From Pseudomonadota bacterium (GTDB lineage Bacteria; Desulfobacterota; Desulfobacteria; Desulfobacterales; RPRI01): a stretch of 64,000 nucleotides of DNA. The notes beneath the pieces were generated by a model. The model did not search any database. It saw only the letters and a program-made list of their open reading frames with translations, and was not told the origin of the DNA. Location of the stretch: contig JAHITX010000004.1 of assembly GCA_018817425.1 (NCBI GenBank), forward strand, positions 1-64,000. Direction: 5' to 3'. The number at the start of each line of letters is the position of its first letter. The first letter of the stretch is position 1. Of this stretch, positions 44,959-53,670 are shown piece after piece. A program made the position numbers and the translations under genes.

Positions 44959-47099
44959 GGAAACGATATTTTCCTGATAAAAGACTTTCGGGCAAACGAG
45001 CCACAGCAACTAAGATAAGGCCTAATGCAGACGGGGAATTAAAAAAAGTTTTTGCTTCTATCGGAGTTCCGGAGCATACCGAATTTAAACCTGATCCTTT
45101 TCAATTAAATGCAATAGAAGCAATAGAAAAAGCGGATTGCCTTGTTACCGCTCCAACAGGCGCAGGCAAGACCTGGATAGCCGAGCAGGCTATCGCAAAA
45201 GTATTCGGGAAAGGGGAAAAATCATGGTATGCTTCTCCATTAAAGGCTTTATCCAATTCAAAATATCATGAGTTTTCTGCAATATTCGGCTCGCACAATG
45301 TCGGCATACTGACCGGAGACAGGAAAGAAAATCCCGATGCTCCCATTATAGTCGGAACAACTGAGATATTAAGAAACCAGCTCTATGATGCAATGCATCA
45401 TGGTGTAACCCTTGCGACCGATTTTGTGGTTCTTGACGAAGCCCATTTTCTTGGCGATGAGGAAAGAGGCGTTGTATGGGAAGAAACAATGATATATCTT
45501 CCCGCAAGAATTCCTCTTTTAATGCTTTCGGCAACAATCGGAAATGCCCATCAGATAGCATCCTGGCTGTCATCTGTCAGAAACAAAAACTGCATTGTTA
45601 TCAGTGAAGAAAAAAGGCCAGTACCACTTTTTCCGCTTTTTCTTCATCCCACCGGAACACTTCTGCCGCTTTTATCAAATACTACATCAGATGCCGGAGC
45701 GCAGCTTTTCAAAAAAACGGGGGATTTTTTAAAGGCAAAAAAATCCCGTATGCAGCCTTATTTTCAAACTTTGCCTCCTTTTGGCGATATATTGGCTGCG
45801 CTTAAAAAGTACCGTCTTTTGCCTGTGATATTTTTCTTAAAATCCCGCGCCGATTGTAATGCCGCCCTTAATCTTTGTTTAAATCACAGCATTTCAAATG
45901 CCCGCAAAAGAGAGCTTAAGGAAAGAATAAAAGAACTTGAAAAAACCCTCCCACATATCTCATTTCATCGTCAATTGGGTAAACTTGAAAATTTAGCGGT
46001 TGCCTCTCATCATAGCGGACAACTCCCTTCATGGAAACTAATGGTAGAAACTTTAATGACCGAGGGGCTGCTTGATGCAGTATTTGCTACATCAACGGTT
46101 GCTGCCGGAGTTAATTTTCCGGCAAGATCTGTTGCCTTCCTTAATTCCGACCGCTTCAACGGAAAAGAGTTTTTGCCTCTTTCATCAACCGAATTTCACC
46201 AGATGACCGGAAGAGCCGGCAGACGAGGCATGGATAAAATCGGCTTTATGCTCGCAATCCCCGGCAGATATCTTGATATCAGATTAATAGCAAAGCTTAT
46301 TTATTCTTCACCCCTTGATATTCCCAGCCAGATCAGGATTAACTTTTCAATGGTTTTAAATCTTTTGCTTTCGCACTCTCCCGATCAGATTAAAGATCTG
46401 CTAAAAAAATCATTTGCTGCCTATATTTTAAAAAATGAGAAAGAAAAACGGGGGAAAAAGCATTCCGAAAACGGAACTATTCTTTTATTGAAAGCATTCA
46501 CACATCATCTTAACTTTTTAGTTGAAACCGGATATGTAGCAAAGAGCGGAAAATTAACAGAAGACGGAATGTGGGCATCCCAGCTTCGGGTAGATCAGCC
46601 TCTTATAATTGCACAGGGATTCATGCTTGGAATTTTTCCCCAAAAAGATCCTGCACTTCTTGCCGGTATAATAGCATCGTTTGTAAACGAAAGAGAAATG
46701 GATGATAGAATAGATAAAAGTTTTACTCCTGTAAAACTTGTTTCAGCTTTTGTTGAAGTAAAAAAAGGCTTATTACCCTTTGCCAAACTGATGTTTGACA
46801 GCGGTTTTGAGATAAGACCACTTTTCTTAAGGGCTTGCGCTACAATTTATGCCTGGGCTTCCGGAGAGACCTGGGAGAAAACGGTTTTAATGTCTGAAAT
46901 GGATGAAGGTAATCTTGCGATGCTTATTTTGCGAACCGCCGATAATTTAAGGCACATAAGATCCCTTTCAAAAGCATTTCCAGAAGCCTCCCAAACTGCA
47001 GCCGAAGCTATTGACCTGCTTCTCAGAGATCCGGTAATGCCGTTTGATTACTTTCCTGTCCGCCGACCCAACACAGAAGAAGATAGTGCTGTTATTTGA
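44955..47099 (+). CDS. Ski2-like DEAH/DEAD-box helicase
   Basis: This 714-residue SF2 helicase has motif I APTGAGKTW, motif II DEAHFLGDEERGVVWEE, motif III LSATIG, motif V-like STVAAGVNFPARSV and motif VI HQMTGRAGRRGMD. The extended DEAH and the C-terminal helical region fit the Ski2/Mtr4/Brr2-related group, some bacterial members of which act on RNA. The substrate (RNA or DNA) cannot be told from sequence. An N-terminal basic tail (MRKRYFPDKRLSGKRATATK) precedes the core. It overlaps the CooC-like gene by 4 bp. No RNA-processing partner is adjacent. Confidence 0.9.
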   Translation: MRKRYFPDKRLSGKRATATKIRPNADGELKKVFASIGVPEHTEFKPDPFQLNAIEAIEKADCLVTAPTGAGKTWIAEQAIAKVFGKGEKSWYASPLKALSNSKYHEFSAIFGSHNVGILTGDRKENPDAPIIVGTTEILRNQLYDAMHHGVTLATDFVVLDEAHFLGDEERGVVWEETMIYLPARIPLLMLSATIGNAHQIASWLSSVRNKNCIVISEEKRPVPLFPLFLHPTGTLLPLLSNTTSDAGAQLFKKTGDFLKAKKSRMQPYFQTLPPFGDILAALKKYRLLPVIFFLKSRADCNAALNLCLNHSISNARKRELKERIKELEKTLPHISFHRQLGKLENLAVASHHSGQLPSWKLMVETLMTEGLLDAVFATSTVAAGVNFPARSVAFLNSDRFNGKEFLPLSSTEFHQMTGRAGRRGMDKIGFMLAIPGRYLDIRLIAKLIYSSPLDIPSQIRINFSMVLNLLLSHSPDQIKDLLKKSFAAYILKNEKEKRGKKHSENGTILLLKAFTHHLNFLVETGYVAKSGKLTEDGMWASQLRVDQPLIIAQGFMLGIFPQKDPALLAGIIASFVNEREMDDRIDKSFTPVKLVSAFVEVKKGLLPFAKLMFDSGFEIRPLFLRACATIYAWASGETWEKTVLMSEMDEGNLAMLILRTADNLRHIRSLSKAFPEASQTAAEAIDLLLRDPVMPFDYFPVRRPNTEEDSAVI

Positions 47100-47184
47100 A
47101 ACAGCCTAATGCTTGAATTCTACTTTGATTGCGAAGTTAAAAATAATATTGGGTTATTATTGCACAAAACATCTCACTAATAAT

Positions 47185-47213
47185 TTGACAAAAACTGTAT
47201 ATTTCATCATAAA
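47185..47213 (+). promoter_or_regulatory. Possible promoter before orphan membrane gene
   Basis: TTGACA (47185-47190) and CATAAA (47208-47213) are 17 bp apart. The -35 is perfect and the -10 is weak. It lies about 80 bp before the orphan gene. Confidence 0.3.
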
Positions 47214-47294
47214 ATAAGGACTTTCCATACAGATTTTGTTTCCAGCATCAGGTAAAATTATATTACGTATATTAATTGTTCAACAGGTATAAAT

Positions 47295-47873
47295 ATGCCG
47301 TTATTCTTTAAAGAAGTATCATCTCTTAAGCAAAAGGTCGGAGTGAGCTTGTTTTGTGCTATAATCGGGTTCTCATTTTTTCCTATTTTTTCGCGTGTAC
47401 TTGTAAACGATAATGTTATTGTTACTTTCAGCGTTCTTGCTATTATTGTATATATTTTGACCGTCATTTATTTTTTTATTGTACTATTGAATAAAACGTC
47501 TAAATTTCACAAAAATATAGAAGCACAAGGGAAAAAACCAAGTTTATTACTATTGGGTATTTGCTTCTTATCTCCATTGATTTTATATATGTCCATTTCA
47601 GTTGGCCTTCCTTCTGCATTGCATATGTTGGTGTCAGAACCTGGGCAATTAGTGGTAACAGTAAAATCCAAAAGATCCGTCAGGTATTGTAGAAATGGTA
47701 TGTATATTAATGAGCATAAATATTTCCTAAATAATGAGGTTTGCAGAATAAACAAGGCTGATTGGGAATCTTTGGCATCAGGAGATAAAATTAGTCTATT
47801 AGGTAGGAAATCATATTTTGGATTTAGCTATGATCAATACAAAATACTAACAAATAAGGCAAAGAAAAAATAA
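47295..47873 (+). CDS. Orphan three-helix membrane protein
   Basis: I do not recognise this 192-residue protein. Helices are near 13-33, 41-65 and 83-103. The last 80 residues form a soluble, positively charged domain with two cysteines (RSVRYCRNGM and NNEVCRINK), ending in KAKKK. The soluble domain probably lies on one side of the membrane. Codon use is AT-rich, like the next gene. Both orphan genes sit between the helicase and sat and lack counterparts among the neighbours, which suggests an accessory insertion. The ATG at 47295 has only AGGT upstream. Confidence 0.6.
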   Translation: MPLFFKEVSSLKQKVGVSLFCAIIGFSFFPIFSRVLVNDNVIVTFSVLAIIVYILTVIYFFIVLLNKTSKFHKNIEAQGKKPSLLLLGICFLSPLILYMSISVGLPSALHMLVSEPGQLVVTVKSKRSVRYCRNGMYINEHKYFLNNEVCRINKADWESLASGDKISLLGRKSYFGFSYDQYKILTNKAKKK

Positions 47874-47954
47874 AAGCGTTTAACAATTCCCTACCGACCC
47901 AAAAAGCCGGGCGGCACAGCTCATCGTTCAGCAAATAATTAGGACTTATAAAAT

Positions 47955-48473
47955 ATGAAAAAGAAAAAAAAGAATTTGAAAGTACCCAAGAGTATGAGAA
48001 AAAAGTTTAAGGAGCAACGTCGTTTTAAAAAATCTATAAATGAAAGTCAGGAGAAATTATTGCAAAGGGCAAGGGAGCGAGTGGATGATAATAAATTTGA
48101 GTTTGAAATTTCACCGGCAAGTAGAAAAAAAATGTCAGAAATAATAACTGAATTTGCCGCACCGCTTTTAGATGCTGCCAATAATTTTGAAGATCAGAAA
48201 AAAGCTATATCCATAGCTATTGCCATATGGAATATATCTTTATTACCGGAAGAGAATCAGTCTCAATCTCTAAAAGAAATAGAAAGTATAGTCAGCTCTT
48301 CAACAGAAGGGGATGATTTTCCAAAGGTTCGACAGGAGATTTTCAGCTATTTGATATATCGTAAAAATCATCTTTTTCAAGATATAAAGCGTTTCGTTCA
48401 GGATTATGAAATTTTTGAAACTTCAGAGGGTTTATATCTTAATATCGCCTCTATAATGTTAAGCGGTAAATAG
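47955..48473 (+). CDS. Orphan basic, helical protein (172 aa)
   Basis: I do not recognise this protein. It starts with a very basic segment (MKKKKKNLKVPKSMRKKFKE) that could bind nucleic acid or sit on a membrane surface. Four to five predicted amphipathic helices then fill the rest (SRKKMSEIITEFAAPLLDAA and others). There is no signal peptide, no cysteine and no catalytic motif. It is separated by 81 bp from the preceding membrane gene. It resembles small accessory hypothetical proteins. Confidence 0.6.
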   Translation: MKKKKKNLKVPKSMRKKFKEQRRFKKSINESQEKLLQRARERVDDNKFEFEISPASRKKMSEIITEFAAPLLDAANNFEDQKKAISIAIAIWNISLLPEENQSQSLKEIESIVSSSTEGDDFPKVRQEIFSYLIYRKNHLFQDIKRFVQDYEIFETSEGLYLNIASIMLSGK

Positions 48474-48617
48474 AAAGGCGTATACCAAACAACATTTTGA
48501 AGAGAGCCCTGGCCAATTCGAGGTGCTTTTAAACAGCAGCATTAGCATTATAATCTTCACTACGATTAAGGGCAAACGTGTAGCAAACTGAGAATTGCTT
48601 TGTGTATTCAATAATTC

Positions 48618-48646
48618 TTGACAAATATCATATTTCTTAATAGATG
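48618..48646 (+). promoter_or_regulatory. Possible sat promoter
   Basis: A perfect TTGACA (48618-48623) with a weak AT-rich -10 near 48641-48646 lies about 95 bp upstream of sat. A short AAAAAGC/GCTTTTT hairpin (48681-48698) follows inside the leader and may attenuate transcription, although it has only two GC pairs. Confidence 0.35.
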
Positions 48647-48741
48647 TTCTATTTGATTGATTTTTCAAAAAAGAATCCATAAAAAGCCGTTGCTTTTTTA
48701 TTTAAAAAAACAAAAAAATGATTGAAAGGAGAAGTTAACAG

Positions 48742-50016
48742 ATGTCGAATTTAATACCACCTCATGGAGGAAAAGGTTTAACATGCTGCTTACTCGAAGG
48801 AGCAGAGCTTGAAGCTGAAAAGAAAAAAGCCCAGGGACTTAAAAAGATTGATGTTTCCCCAAGAGAAAACGGGGATTTGATAATGATGGGAATCGGTGGC
48901 TTTAGCCCACTGACAGGTTTTATGACAAAAGCTGACTGGAAAGGGGTTTGTGAAAATTTTCTTCTTGCAGACGGCACATTCTGGCCCATTCCGGTTACTC
49001 TGTCTGTTTCCCAAGCCGAAGCTGACAGCATTAAAGTTGGTGATGAAATAGCGCTTAATGATCCTGAAAGAAAAGAGATTATGGCAACTATGAAAGTCAC
49101 CGAAAAATTTGAAATGACCGAAAAAGATAAAAGATTTGAGTGTGAAAAAGTTTATATGGGAGAAGGCACAAAAACAGCTGAAGAATTCTGGAAAATCGCA
49201 GAGCAGGATCACCCAGGAGTTCAGATGGTTATGCAGCAAAAAACTATCAGCCTTGCCGGGCCTGTAAAAGTTCTGAGCGAAGGTGAATTTCCTTCAAAAT
49301 ATGCAGGAGTTTACATGAGACCTGCCGAATCCAGAAAGATTTTTGACGAAAGAGGATGGAAAGAAGTAGCAGCATTACAGTTAAGAAACCCAATGCATCG
49401 ATCACATGAATATCTTTGCAAGATAGCTGTGGAAGTATGTGATGGCGTTTTCATTCACTCGCTTGTTGGTAATTTAAAACCGGGCGATATCCCGGCTGAT
49501 GTCCGCGTAAAATGTATTGATGCTCTTGTAAAGAATTATTTTGTAGAAAAAAATGTTCTTCAGGGCGGTTATCCTCTTGATATGCGTTATGCAGGTCCCA
49601 GAGAAGCTCTTCTTCACGCAACATTCCGTCAAAACTATGGCTGCTCACGCATGATCATCGGACGTGACCATGCTGGTGTTGGTGATTTTTACGGTATGTT
49701 TGAAGCCCAGACAATTTTTGACAAAATTCCTCATCCGGAAGAGCCTGGCAAAGCACTTCTTTGCAAGCCTCTTATGATCGACTGGACATTTTATTGCTTC
49801 AAGTGTGATGGTATGGCTTCTCACAGGACTTGCCCGCATACAAAAGCAGACCGGGTTATATTGAGTGGTACAGCGCTTCGCAAGGGATTGTCAGAAGGCA
49901 CCCCGATTCCGGATCACTTCGGCCGCGATGAAGTATTAGTGATTCTTAAAGAATACTATGCCGGCTTAACTGAAAAAGTTGAAGTTAAATTGCATGGAGC
50001 AGCTATAGGCAAATAA
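48742..50016 (+). CDS. sat: Sulfate adenylyltransferase (ATP sulfurylase)
   Basis: This 424-residue enzyme activates sulfate with ATP to adenosine 5'-phosphosulfate (APS) and pyrophosphate, the first step of dissimilatory sulfate reduction. The PUA-like N-terminal part ([10 protein letters not shown]) precedes the catalytic part with [14 protein letters not shown] (QxRN and HxxH motifs), [12 protein letters not shown] and a C-terminal cysteine cluster, [15 protein letters not shown], usual in the dissimilatory homo-oligomeric type. It starts at ATG 48742 behind AAAGGAG. It converges on qmoC and is not in one transcript with aprBA. Confidence 0.97.
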   Translation: MSNLIPPHGGKGLTCCLLEGAELEAEKKKAQGLKKIDVSPRENGDLIMMGIGGFSPLTGFMTKADWKGVCENFLLADGTFWPIPVTLSVSQAEADSIKVGDEIALNDPERKEIMATMKVTEKFEMTEKDKRFECEKVYMGEGTKTAEEFWKIAEQDHPGVQMVMQQKTISLAGPVKVLSEGEFPSKYAGVYMRPAESRKIFDERGWKEVAALQLRNPMHRSHEYLCKIAVEVCDGVFIHSLVGNLKPGDIPADVRVKCIDALVKNYFVEKNVLQGGYPLDMRYAGPREALLHATFRQNYGCSRMIIGRDHAGVGDFYGMFEAQTIFDKIPHPEEPGKALLCKPLMIDWTFYCFKCDGMASHRTCPHTKADRVILSGTALRKGLSEGTPIPDHFGRDEVLVILKEYYAGLTEKVEVKLHGAAIGK

Positions 50017-50044
50017 GTATATATACAAAAATACTTAACATAAC

Positions 50045-50079
50045 AAAAAAAGGGAGATGCAAAGCATCTCCCTTTTTTT
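50045..50079. terminator. Bidirectional rho-independent terminator between sat and qmoC
   Basis: GGGAGATGC (50052-50060), AAA loop and GCATCTCCC (50064-50072), flanked by a 7-A run before and a 7-T run after. It is symmetrical, so it can end transcription from sat and from qmoC. Confidence 0.85.
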
Positions 50080-50123
50080 ATTCGTTTTAATGTTTCTAAT
50101 TATTTCTTATATAGAAACTTTAA

Positions 50124-51257
50124 TTACTTCCTGTTGCTGTATTCTGCATATCCCAAAGCTACCGTTCTGTAAACAAGATGTGCAAGCTTGGAAAACGGCA
50201 GGAATGCAAAAAGATTGAATACGAATATAAGATGTATGAAATAAAGAGCATATGAAACACCTGCCATATGGGCAAGCCTAGTCATTTCTGTGAGCATCCC
50301 TGTAAGGCCCAAACCAATCACAAGTCCTAAAAGATACCAATCCTTATAGCTGGTTACCTGATCGACATTATCCATTCTGCTTTTAATCATAAGGTAAGCA
50401 CCTGCAACAAGAGCAATTCCGCTTATGTTTGCAAGCCACTTAACAGGATTAAGCTGTGAATACGGACCTTCGATATGAAGAATATATAAAAAGACACAAA
50501 ATACACCTGTAACAACAGCAAGGCCAAGAAATGAGTATAGAACCATCTTATGCGCCAAAGCTCTGTCTTTATTTTCCCCGCATTCTTCAAATTTGTCATG
50601 TTTTAAAATCATAGGGAGAATTTTTACAATAGAAGATAAAAACTCTTTTATATCAAGATTTTCTTTTTTTGTTTTTCCATTCATTACAGCGTCTTGATGG
50701 ATGTCATTTAAAAAGTTTTTCACACCAAGCGCAAAAATTGAAACAGCCCATATGGAAAGAGGAACAAAAATCATGTCAACAAGCCAGGTGGAAAAGAATT
50801 TTGAATGAGCAATTTCTCCGGCTTCCGGTGAAAAATTAAGTAAACCGGTAGCAAGTCCTACAACTATGAATAAAACAGCAGGTATAAGAATTAATATAGG
50901 CAGCTTTTTGGGGTCATTAACTATTTTGCCTAATCCCTTTGGAACAGCATATTCGGAAATTGCAATCGAACGTAATGCTCCAAGCACATCACCCGGTTTT
51001 GCTCCACGAGGACACTTTGTGGTACAATCTCCGCAATTATGGCAAAGCCATATATCAGCGTTTTTAACAACTCTGTCTTTAAGCCCCCAGGATGCAGCAA
51101 TCATTTCCTTTCGGGGAAATGGTTTTGTATCCGGTGAAATGGGGCATACTACAGAACAGGTTGCGCATTGAAAGCATTTCTTCAATGTATCTCCGCCAAG
51201 CCCAACAACCTCATTAATAAAATTTATATCAGGCTCAATCAGATATTTATCAGTCAT
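50124..51257 (-). CDS. qmoC: Quinone-interacting membrane-bound oxidoreductase subunit QmoC
   Basis: This 377-residue subunit has an N-terminal HdrC-like ferredoxin part with two cluster motifs, CFQCATCSVVCP and CHNCGDCTTKCP, and a C-terminal membrane part with about six helices (from near 130) like HdrE/NarI-type cytochrome b. It takes electrons from menaquinol and passes them through QmoAB to APS reductase. The helices contain histidines suited to b-type heme. It follows qmoB after 87 bp that contain a hairpin. The ATG at 51257 has GGAGG-like ATTAAGGAGG. Confidence 0.95.
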   Translation of the reverse strand: MTDKYLIEPDINFINEVVGLGGDTLKKCFQCATCSVVCPISPDTKPFPRKEMIAASWGLKDRVVKNADIWLCHNCGDCTTKCPRGAKPGDVLGALRSIAISEYAVPKGLGKIVNDPKKLPILILIPAVLFIVVGLATGLLNFSPEAGEIAHSKFFSTWLVDMIFVPLSIWAVSIFALGVKNFLNDIHQDAVMNGKTKKENLDIKEFLSSIVKILPMILKHDKFEECGENKDRALAHKMVLYSFLGLAVVTGVFCVFLYILHIEGPYSQLNPVKWLANISGIALVAGAYLMIKSRMDNVDQVTSYKDWYLLGLVIGLGLTGMLTEMTRLAHMAGVSYALYFIHLIFVFNLFAFLPFSKLAHLVYRTVALGYAEYSNRK

Positions 51258-51302
51258 GCTAATACCTCCTTAACAATGGAAATTCTATAGCCATATTATA
51301 AT

Positions 51303-51339
51303 GTTTATCCCCCCGCATTTAAATGCGGGGGGCATAAAC
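51303..51339. other. GC-rich hairpin between qmoB and qmoC
   Basis: GTTTAT plus CCCCCCGCATTT (51303-51320) pairs with AAATGCGGGGGG (51321-51332) and ATAAAC (51334-51339), with a one-base bulge. On the minus-strand transcript it lies just after qmoB and before qmoC. It could stabilise upstream mRNA, mark a processing site or reduce read-through. It lacks a T-run. Confidence 0.65.
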
Positions 51340-51344
51340 AAATA

Positions 51345-53660
51345 TCAGAATCCCTTAAATGGGTTAGGTCCAAGACCCTCAATTATTTCTACAAAATCAC
51401 CTAAAATCTTCGGAATTTTGTCGTACTCATCAATTGCAACTTCAAACTGTGCAACCCTTTCATTCTCAAGTGCCAGACTCTGTAAAGCTTCACCTATCTT
51501 TTTCATTCTGATGCTTGCAAGTTCACTGCCTTTTACAAAATGGCACTGGTAGTCATCCCCATGCTTGCAACCAAGCAGACATACGCCATCCATACCCTGT
51601 GAAAGGGCATCTTTTATCCATATAACATTAGTTGATCCAAGGCATCTTACAGGAACAAAGCGGATAGTGTTGGAATAATTAAGTCTGTTCATGCCCGCTA
51701 TATCCAGAGCAGGATAAGCGTCATTTTCGCAAACAAGACATAGAATTCTAAACGGTGGCTCATCAAAATCATCTTCCGATGGAACACCTATTGCTTTAAC
51801 CATTGAACCAACACTGTCAATGTTATAATCGGCAAAACCAATAATACGTTCAGGGCATGCACCCATACAGGTTCCACAACGTCTGCATCGTGTCGGGTTG
51901 GGTTTGGGTGTTCCTTTTTCATCATCATCTAATGCTCCGAAAGGACATTCTTCCGTGCAACGCTTGCACTGTGTACATCTCTGGAAGAAAAAGTCAGGGA
52001 ATGTCATATCACCGGATCTTGGATGAACGGAAACACCTCTGTTAGAAGATTCAATACATTGAATTGCTTTTAAGGCGGCTCCTGTAGCATCTTCAATAGT
52101 TTCTTCCATGGTCATACTTCTTCTTATACATCCTGCTGCATAAACACCGGTTCTTTGTGTTTCATAAGGAAAACATATGAAATTGGAATCAGTATATTTA
52201 TCAAAAAGATCTATATCACGAAAACCGGGACCCTGCCTGTATGCGAGATTGATAACAGGGTCATCTTTTGTTACAGGTACCATGCCTGTAGCAAGAACAA
52301 CGATGTCTGCTTTAACTTTAATTTTTTCTCCAAGAAGAGTATTATCTGCCTCGATAATTAAACCATCGCCATTTTTTGAAACACCTGCGACATCACCCTT
52401 GGTTAAAAAGATGCCGGCATCCTGTTGCAAACTCTTATAGAAGTTTTCCATAAGACCTGGCGTTCGCATATGCTGATAAAATATATAAGCTTTACCATCA
52501 GCATAATCTTCGCGGACGTATTTAGCCTGCTTGAGTGCAACAAGGCTTGTAACAGATCCACAAAATGAGAAGTCGTTATCATTGCCACCTTGCCCCGGGC
52601 TCTGAATAAAGGCAACGGATTTAGCTTCTTTTCCGTCTGAGGGACGTGTAATTTTGCCTTTCGCAGCCATTTCCTCAAACTGGACATTGGTAACTACATC
52701 AGGAATTGTTCCAAAACCAAGATGAGCGAATTCGTTTTCTTTGGCCTTGTATGGCCTCCATCCAGCTGCAAGTATAACAGCTCCGAATTTCTCGCCGTTT
52801 GGATCAAAAGAAAGGATATCTACTCTGCCTTCATTATATTCCTTATAAAGCTCAATCAGCTTCTCTTTGTCATATTCTTTCCCTGTTTCATCAACTTTCA
52901 TCTCATCAGGCAGCGGGAAAGGAACGTCATATTCTATTTTTTCACCGGGTTTTTTCAGTGTAACAGTAAAATCTCCGGGTTGCCCTGCAATTCTTGCAAC
53001 AAGGGTATTGGTTTTAACAGTTATATTGGAGAAGGACTCAAGTTCTTTAATCTTGTCGGAAATAATCGGGGGAATTATATTTTCGAAAGGATCTGCTATC
53101 GGCAACTGTTTTCTGACCTTTGCGGCATAACCGCCAATAGAGCCTTGTTTTTCAACAATTGTTACTTCGTATCCGGCTTTTGCAGCGTCAAGCGCTGCCG
53201 ATATGCCGGCAATTCCACCGCCGATAACCAAAATCTTTTTGCAAAATGCATCAAGTTTGTATGGTTCGGGAAGTGTAATCTTTTGTGTTTTAATTACACC
53301 CATTTTTATATAATCTTCGGCCATCATCTGGGTATGGTCTATCCCATCTTCCGCACCTTTTGTACTTGGATGAGTCCATACCACTTGCTCTCTTAAATTA
53401 ACACGATCAACAAGACAGCCATCGAATCTGAAAATATCAAAATTGACACGTCGGGAGCAGGCTCCAATCACAAGGGCATTAACACCCTCATCGGCGATGT
53501 CCTTCTGCAATAACTCTACTCCTTCCTTGCTGCAAAGAAAAGGATGTGTTTTAACAATGCCAACGCCTTCTTCTTTAGGAACCTCGCTAAGCTTATCTAT
53601 ATCCAGAGCTTCCCCGATTCCGCAACCAGTGCATATATATACGCCATATTTTTTATTCAT
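51345..53660 (-). CDS. qmoB: QmoB: HdrA-like flavoprotein with MvhD-like C-terminus
   Basis: This 771-residue subunit begins with a CTGCGIG cysteine motif, then a FAD-binding Rossmann region (VIGGGIAGISAALDAAKAG). A ferredoxin part has CTQCKRCTEECPFG and CRRCGTCMGACPERI. The C-terminus resembles the MvhD hydrogenase delta subunit (CLVCENDAYPALD, VPVRCLGSTNVIWI, LLGCKHGDDYQCHF). The subunit transfers electrons between QmoC and AprBA and could support flavin-based bifurcation, which is inference. It follows qmoA after 10 bp. Confidence 0.95.
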   Translation of the reverse strand: MNKKYGVYICTGCGIGEALDIDKLSEVPKEEGVGIVKTHPFLCSKEGVELLQKDIADEGVNALVIGACSRRVNFDIFRFDGCLVDRVNLREQVVWTHPSTKGAEDGIDHTQMMAEDYIKMGVIKTQKITLPEPYKLDAFCKKILVIGGGIAGISAALDAAKAGYEVTIVEKQGSIGGYAAKVRKQLPIADPFENIIPPIISDKIKELESFSNITVKTNTLVARIAGQPGDFTVTLKKPGEKIEYDVPFPLPDEMKVDETGKEYDKEKLIELYKEYNEGRVDILSFDPNGEKFGAVILAAGWRPYKAKENEFAHLGFGTIPDVVTNVQFEEMAAKGKITRPSDGKEAKSVAFIQSPGQGGNDNDFSFCGSVTSLVALKQAKYVREDYADGKAYIFYQHMRTPGLMENFYKSLQQDAGIFLTKGDVAGVSKNGDGLIIEADNTLLGEKIKVKADIVVLATGMVPVTKDDPVINLAYRQGPGFRDIDLFDKYTDSNFICFPYETQRTGVYAAGCIRRSMTMEETIEDATGAALKAIQCIESSNRGVSVHPRSGDMTFPDFFFQRCTQCKRCTEECPFGALDDDEKGTPKPNPTRCRRCGTCMGACPERIIGFADYNIDSVGSMVKAIGVPSEDDFDEPPFRILCLVCENDAYPALDIAGMNRLNYSNTIRFVPVRCLGSTNVIWIKDALSQGMDGVCLLGCKHGDDYQCHFVKGSELASIRMKKIGEALQSLALENERVAQFEVAIDEYDKIPKILGDFVEIIEGLGPNPFKGF

Positions 53661-53670
53661 GGATAACCTC

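Noticed and set aside
48681-48698. AAAAAGC/GCTTTTT hairpin as terminator before sat
   Set aside because: It has only two GC pairs, and any role as attenuator is speculative.
52722-53396. 224-residue antisense frame
   Set aside because: It lies inside qmoB on the other strand, with cysteine-, Phe- and Asn-rich composition typical of a shadow frame.
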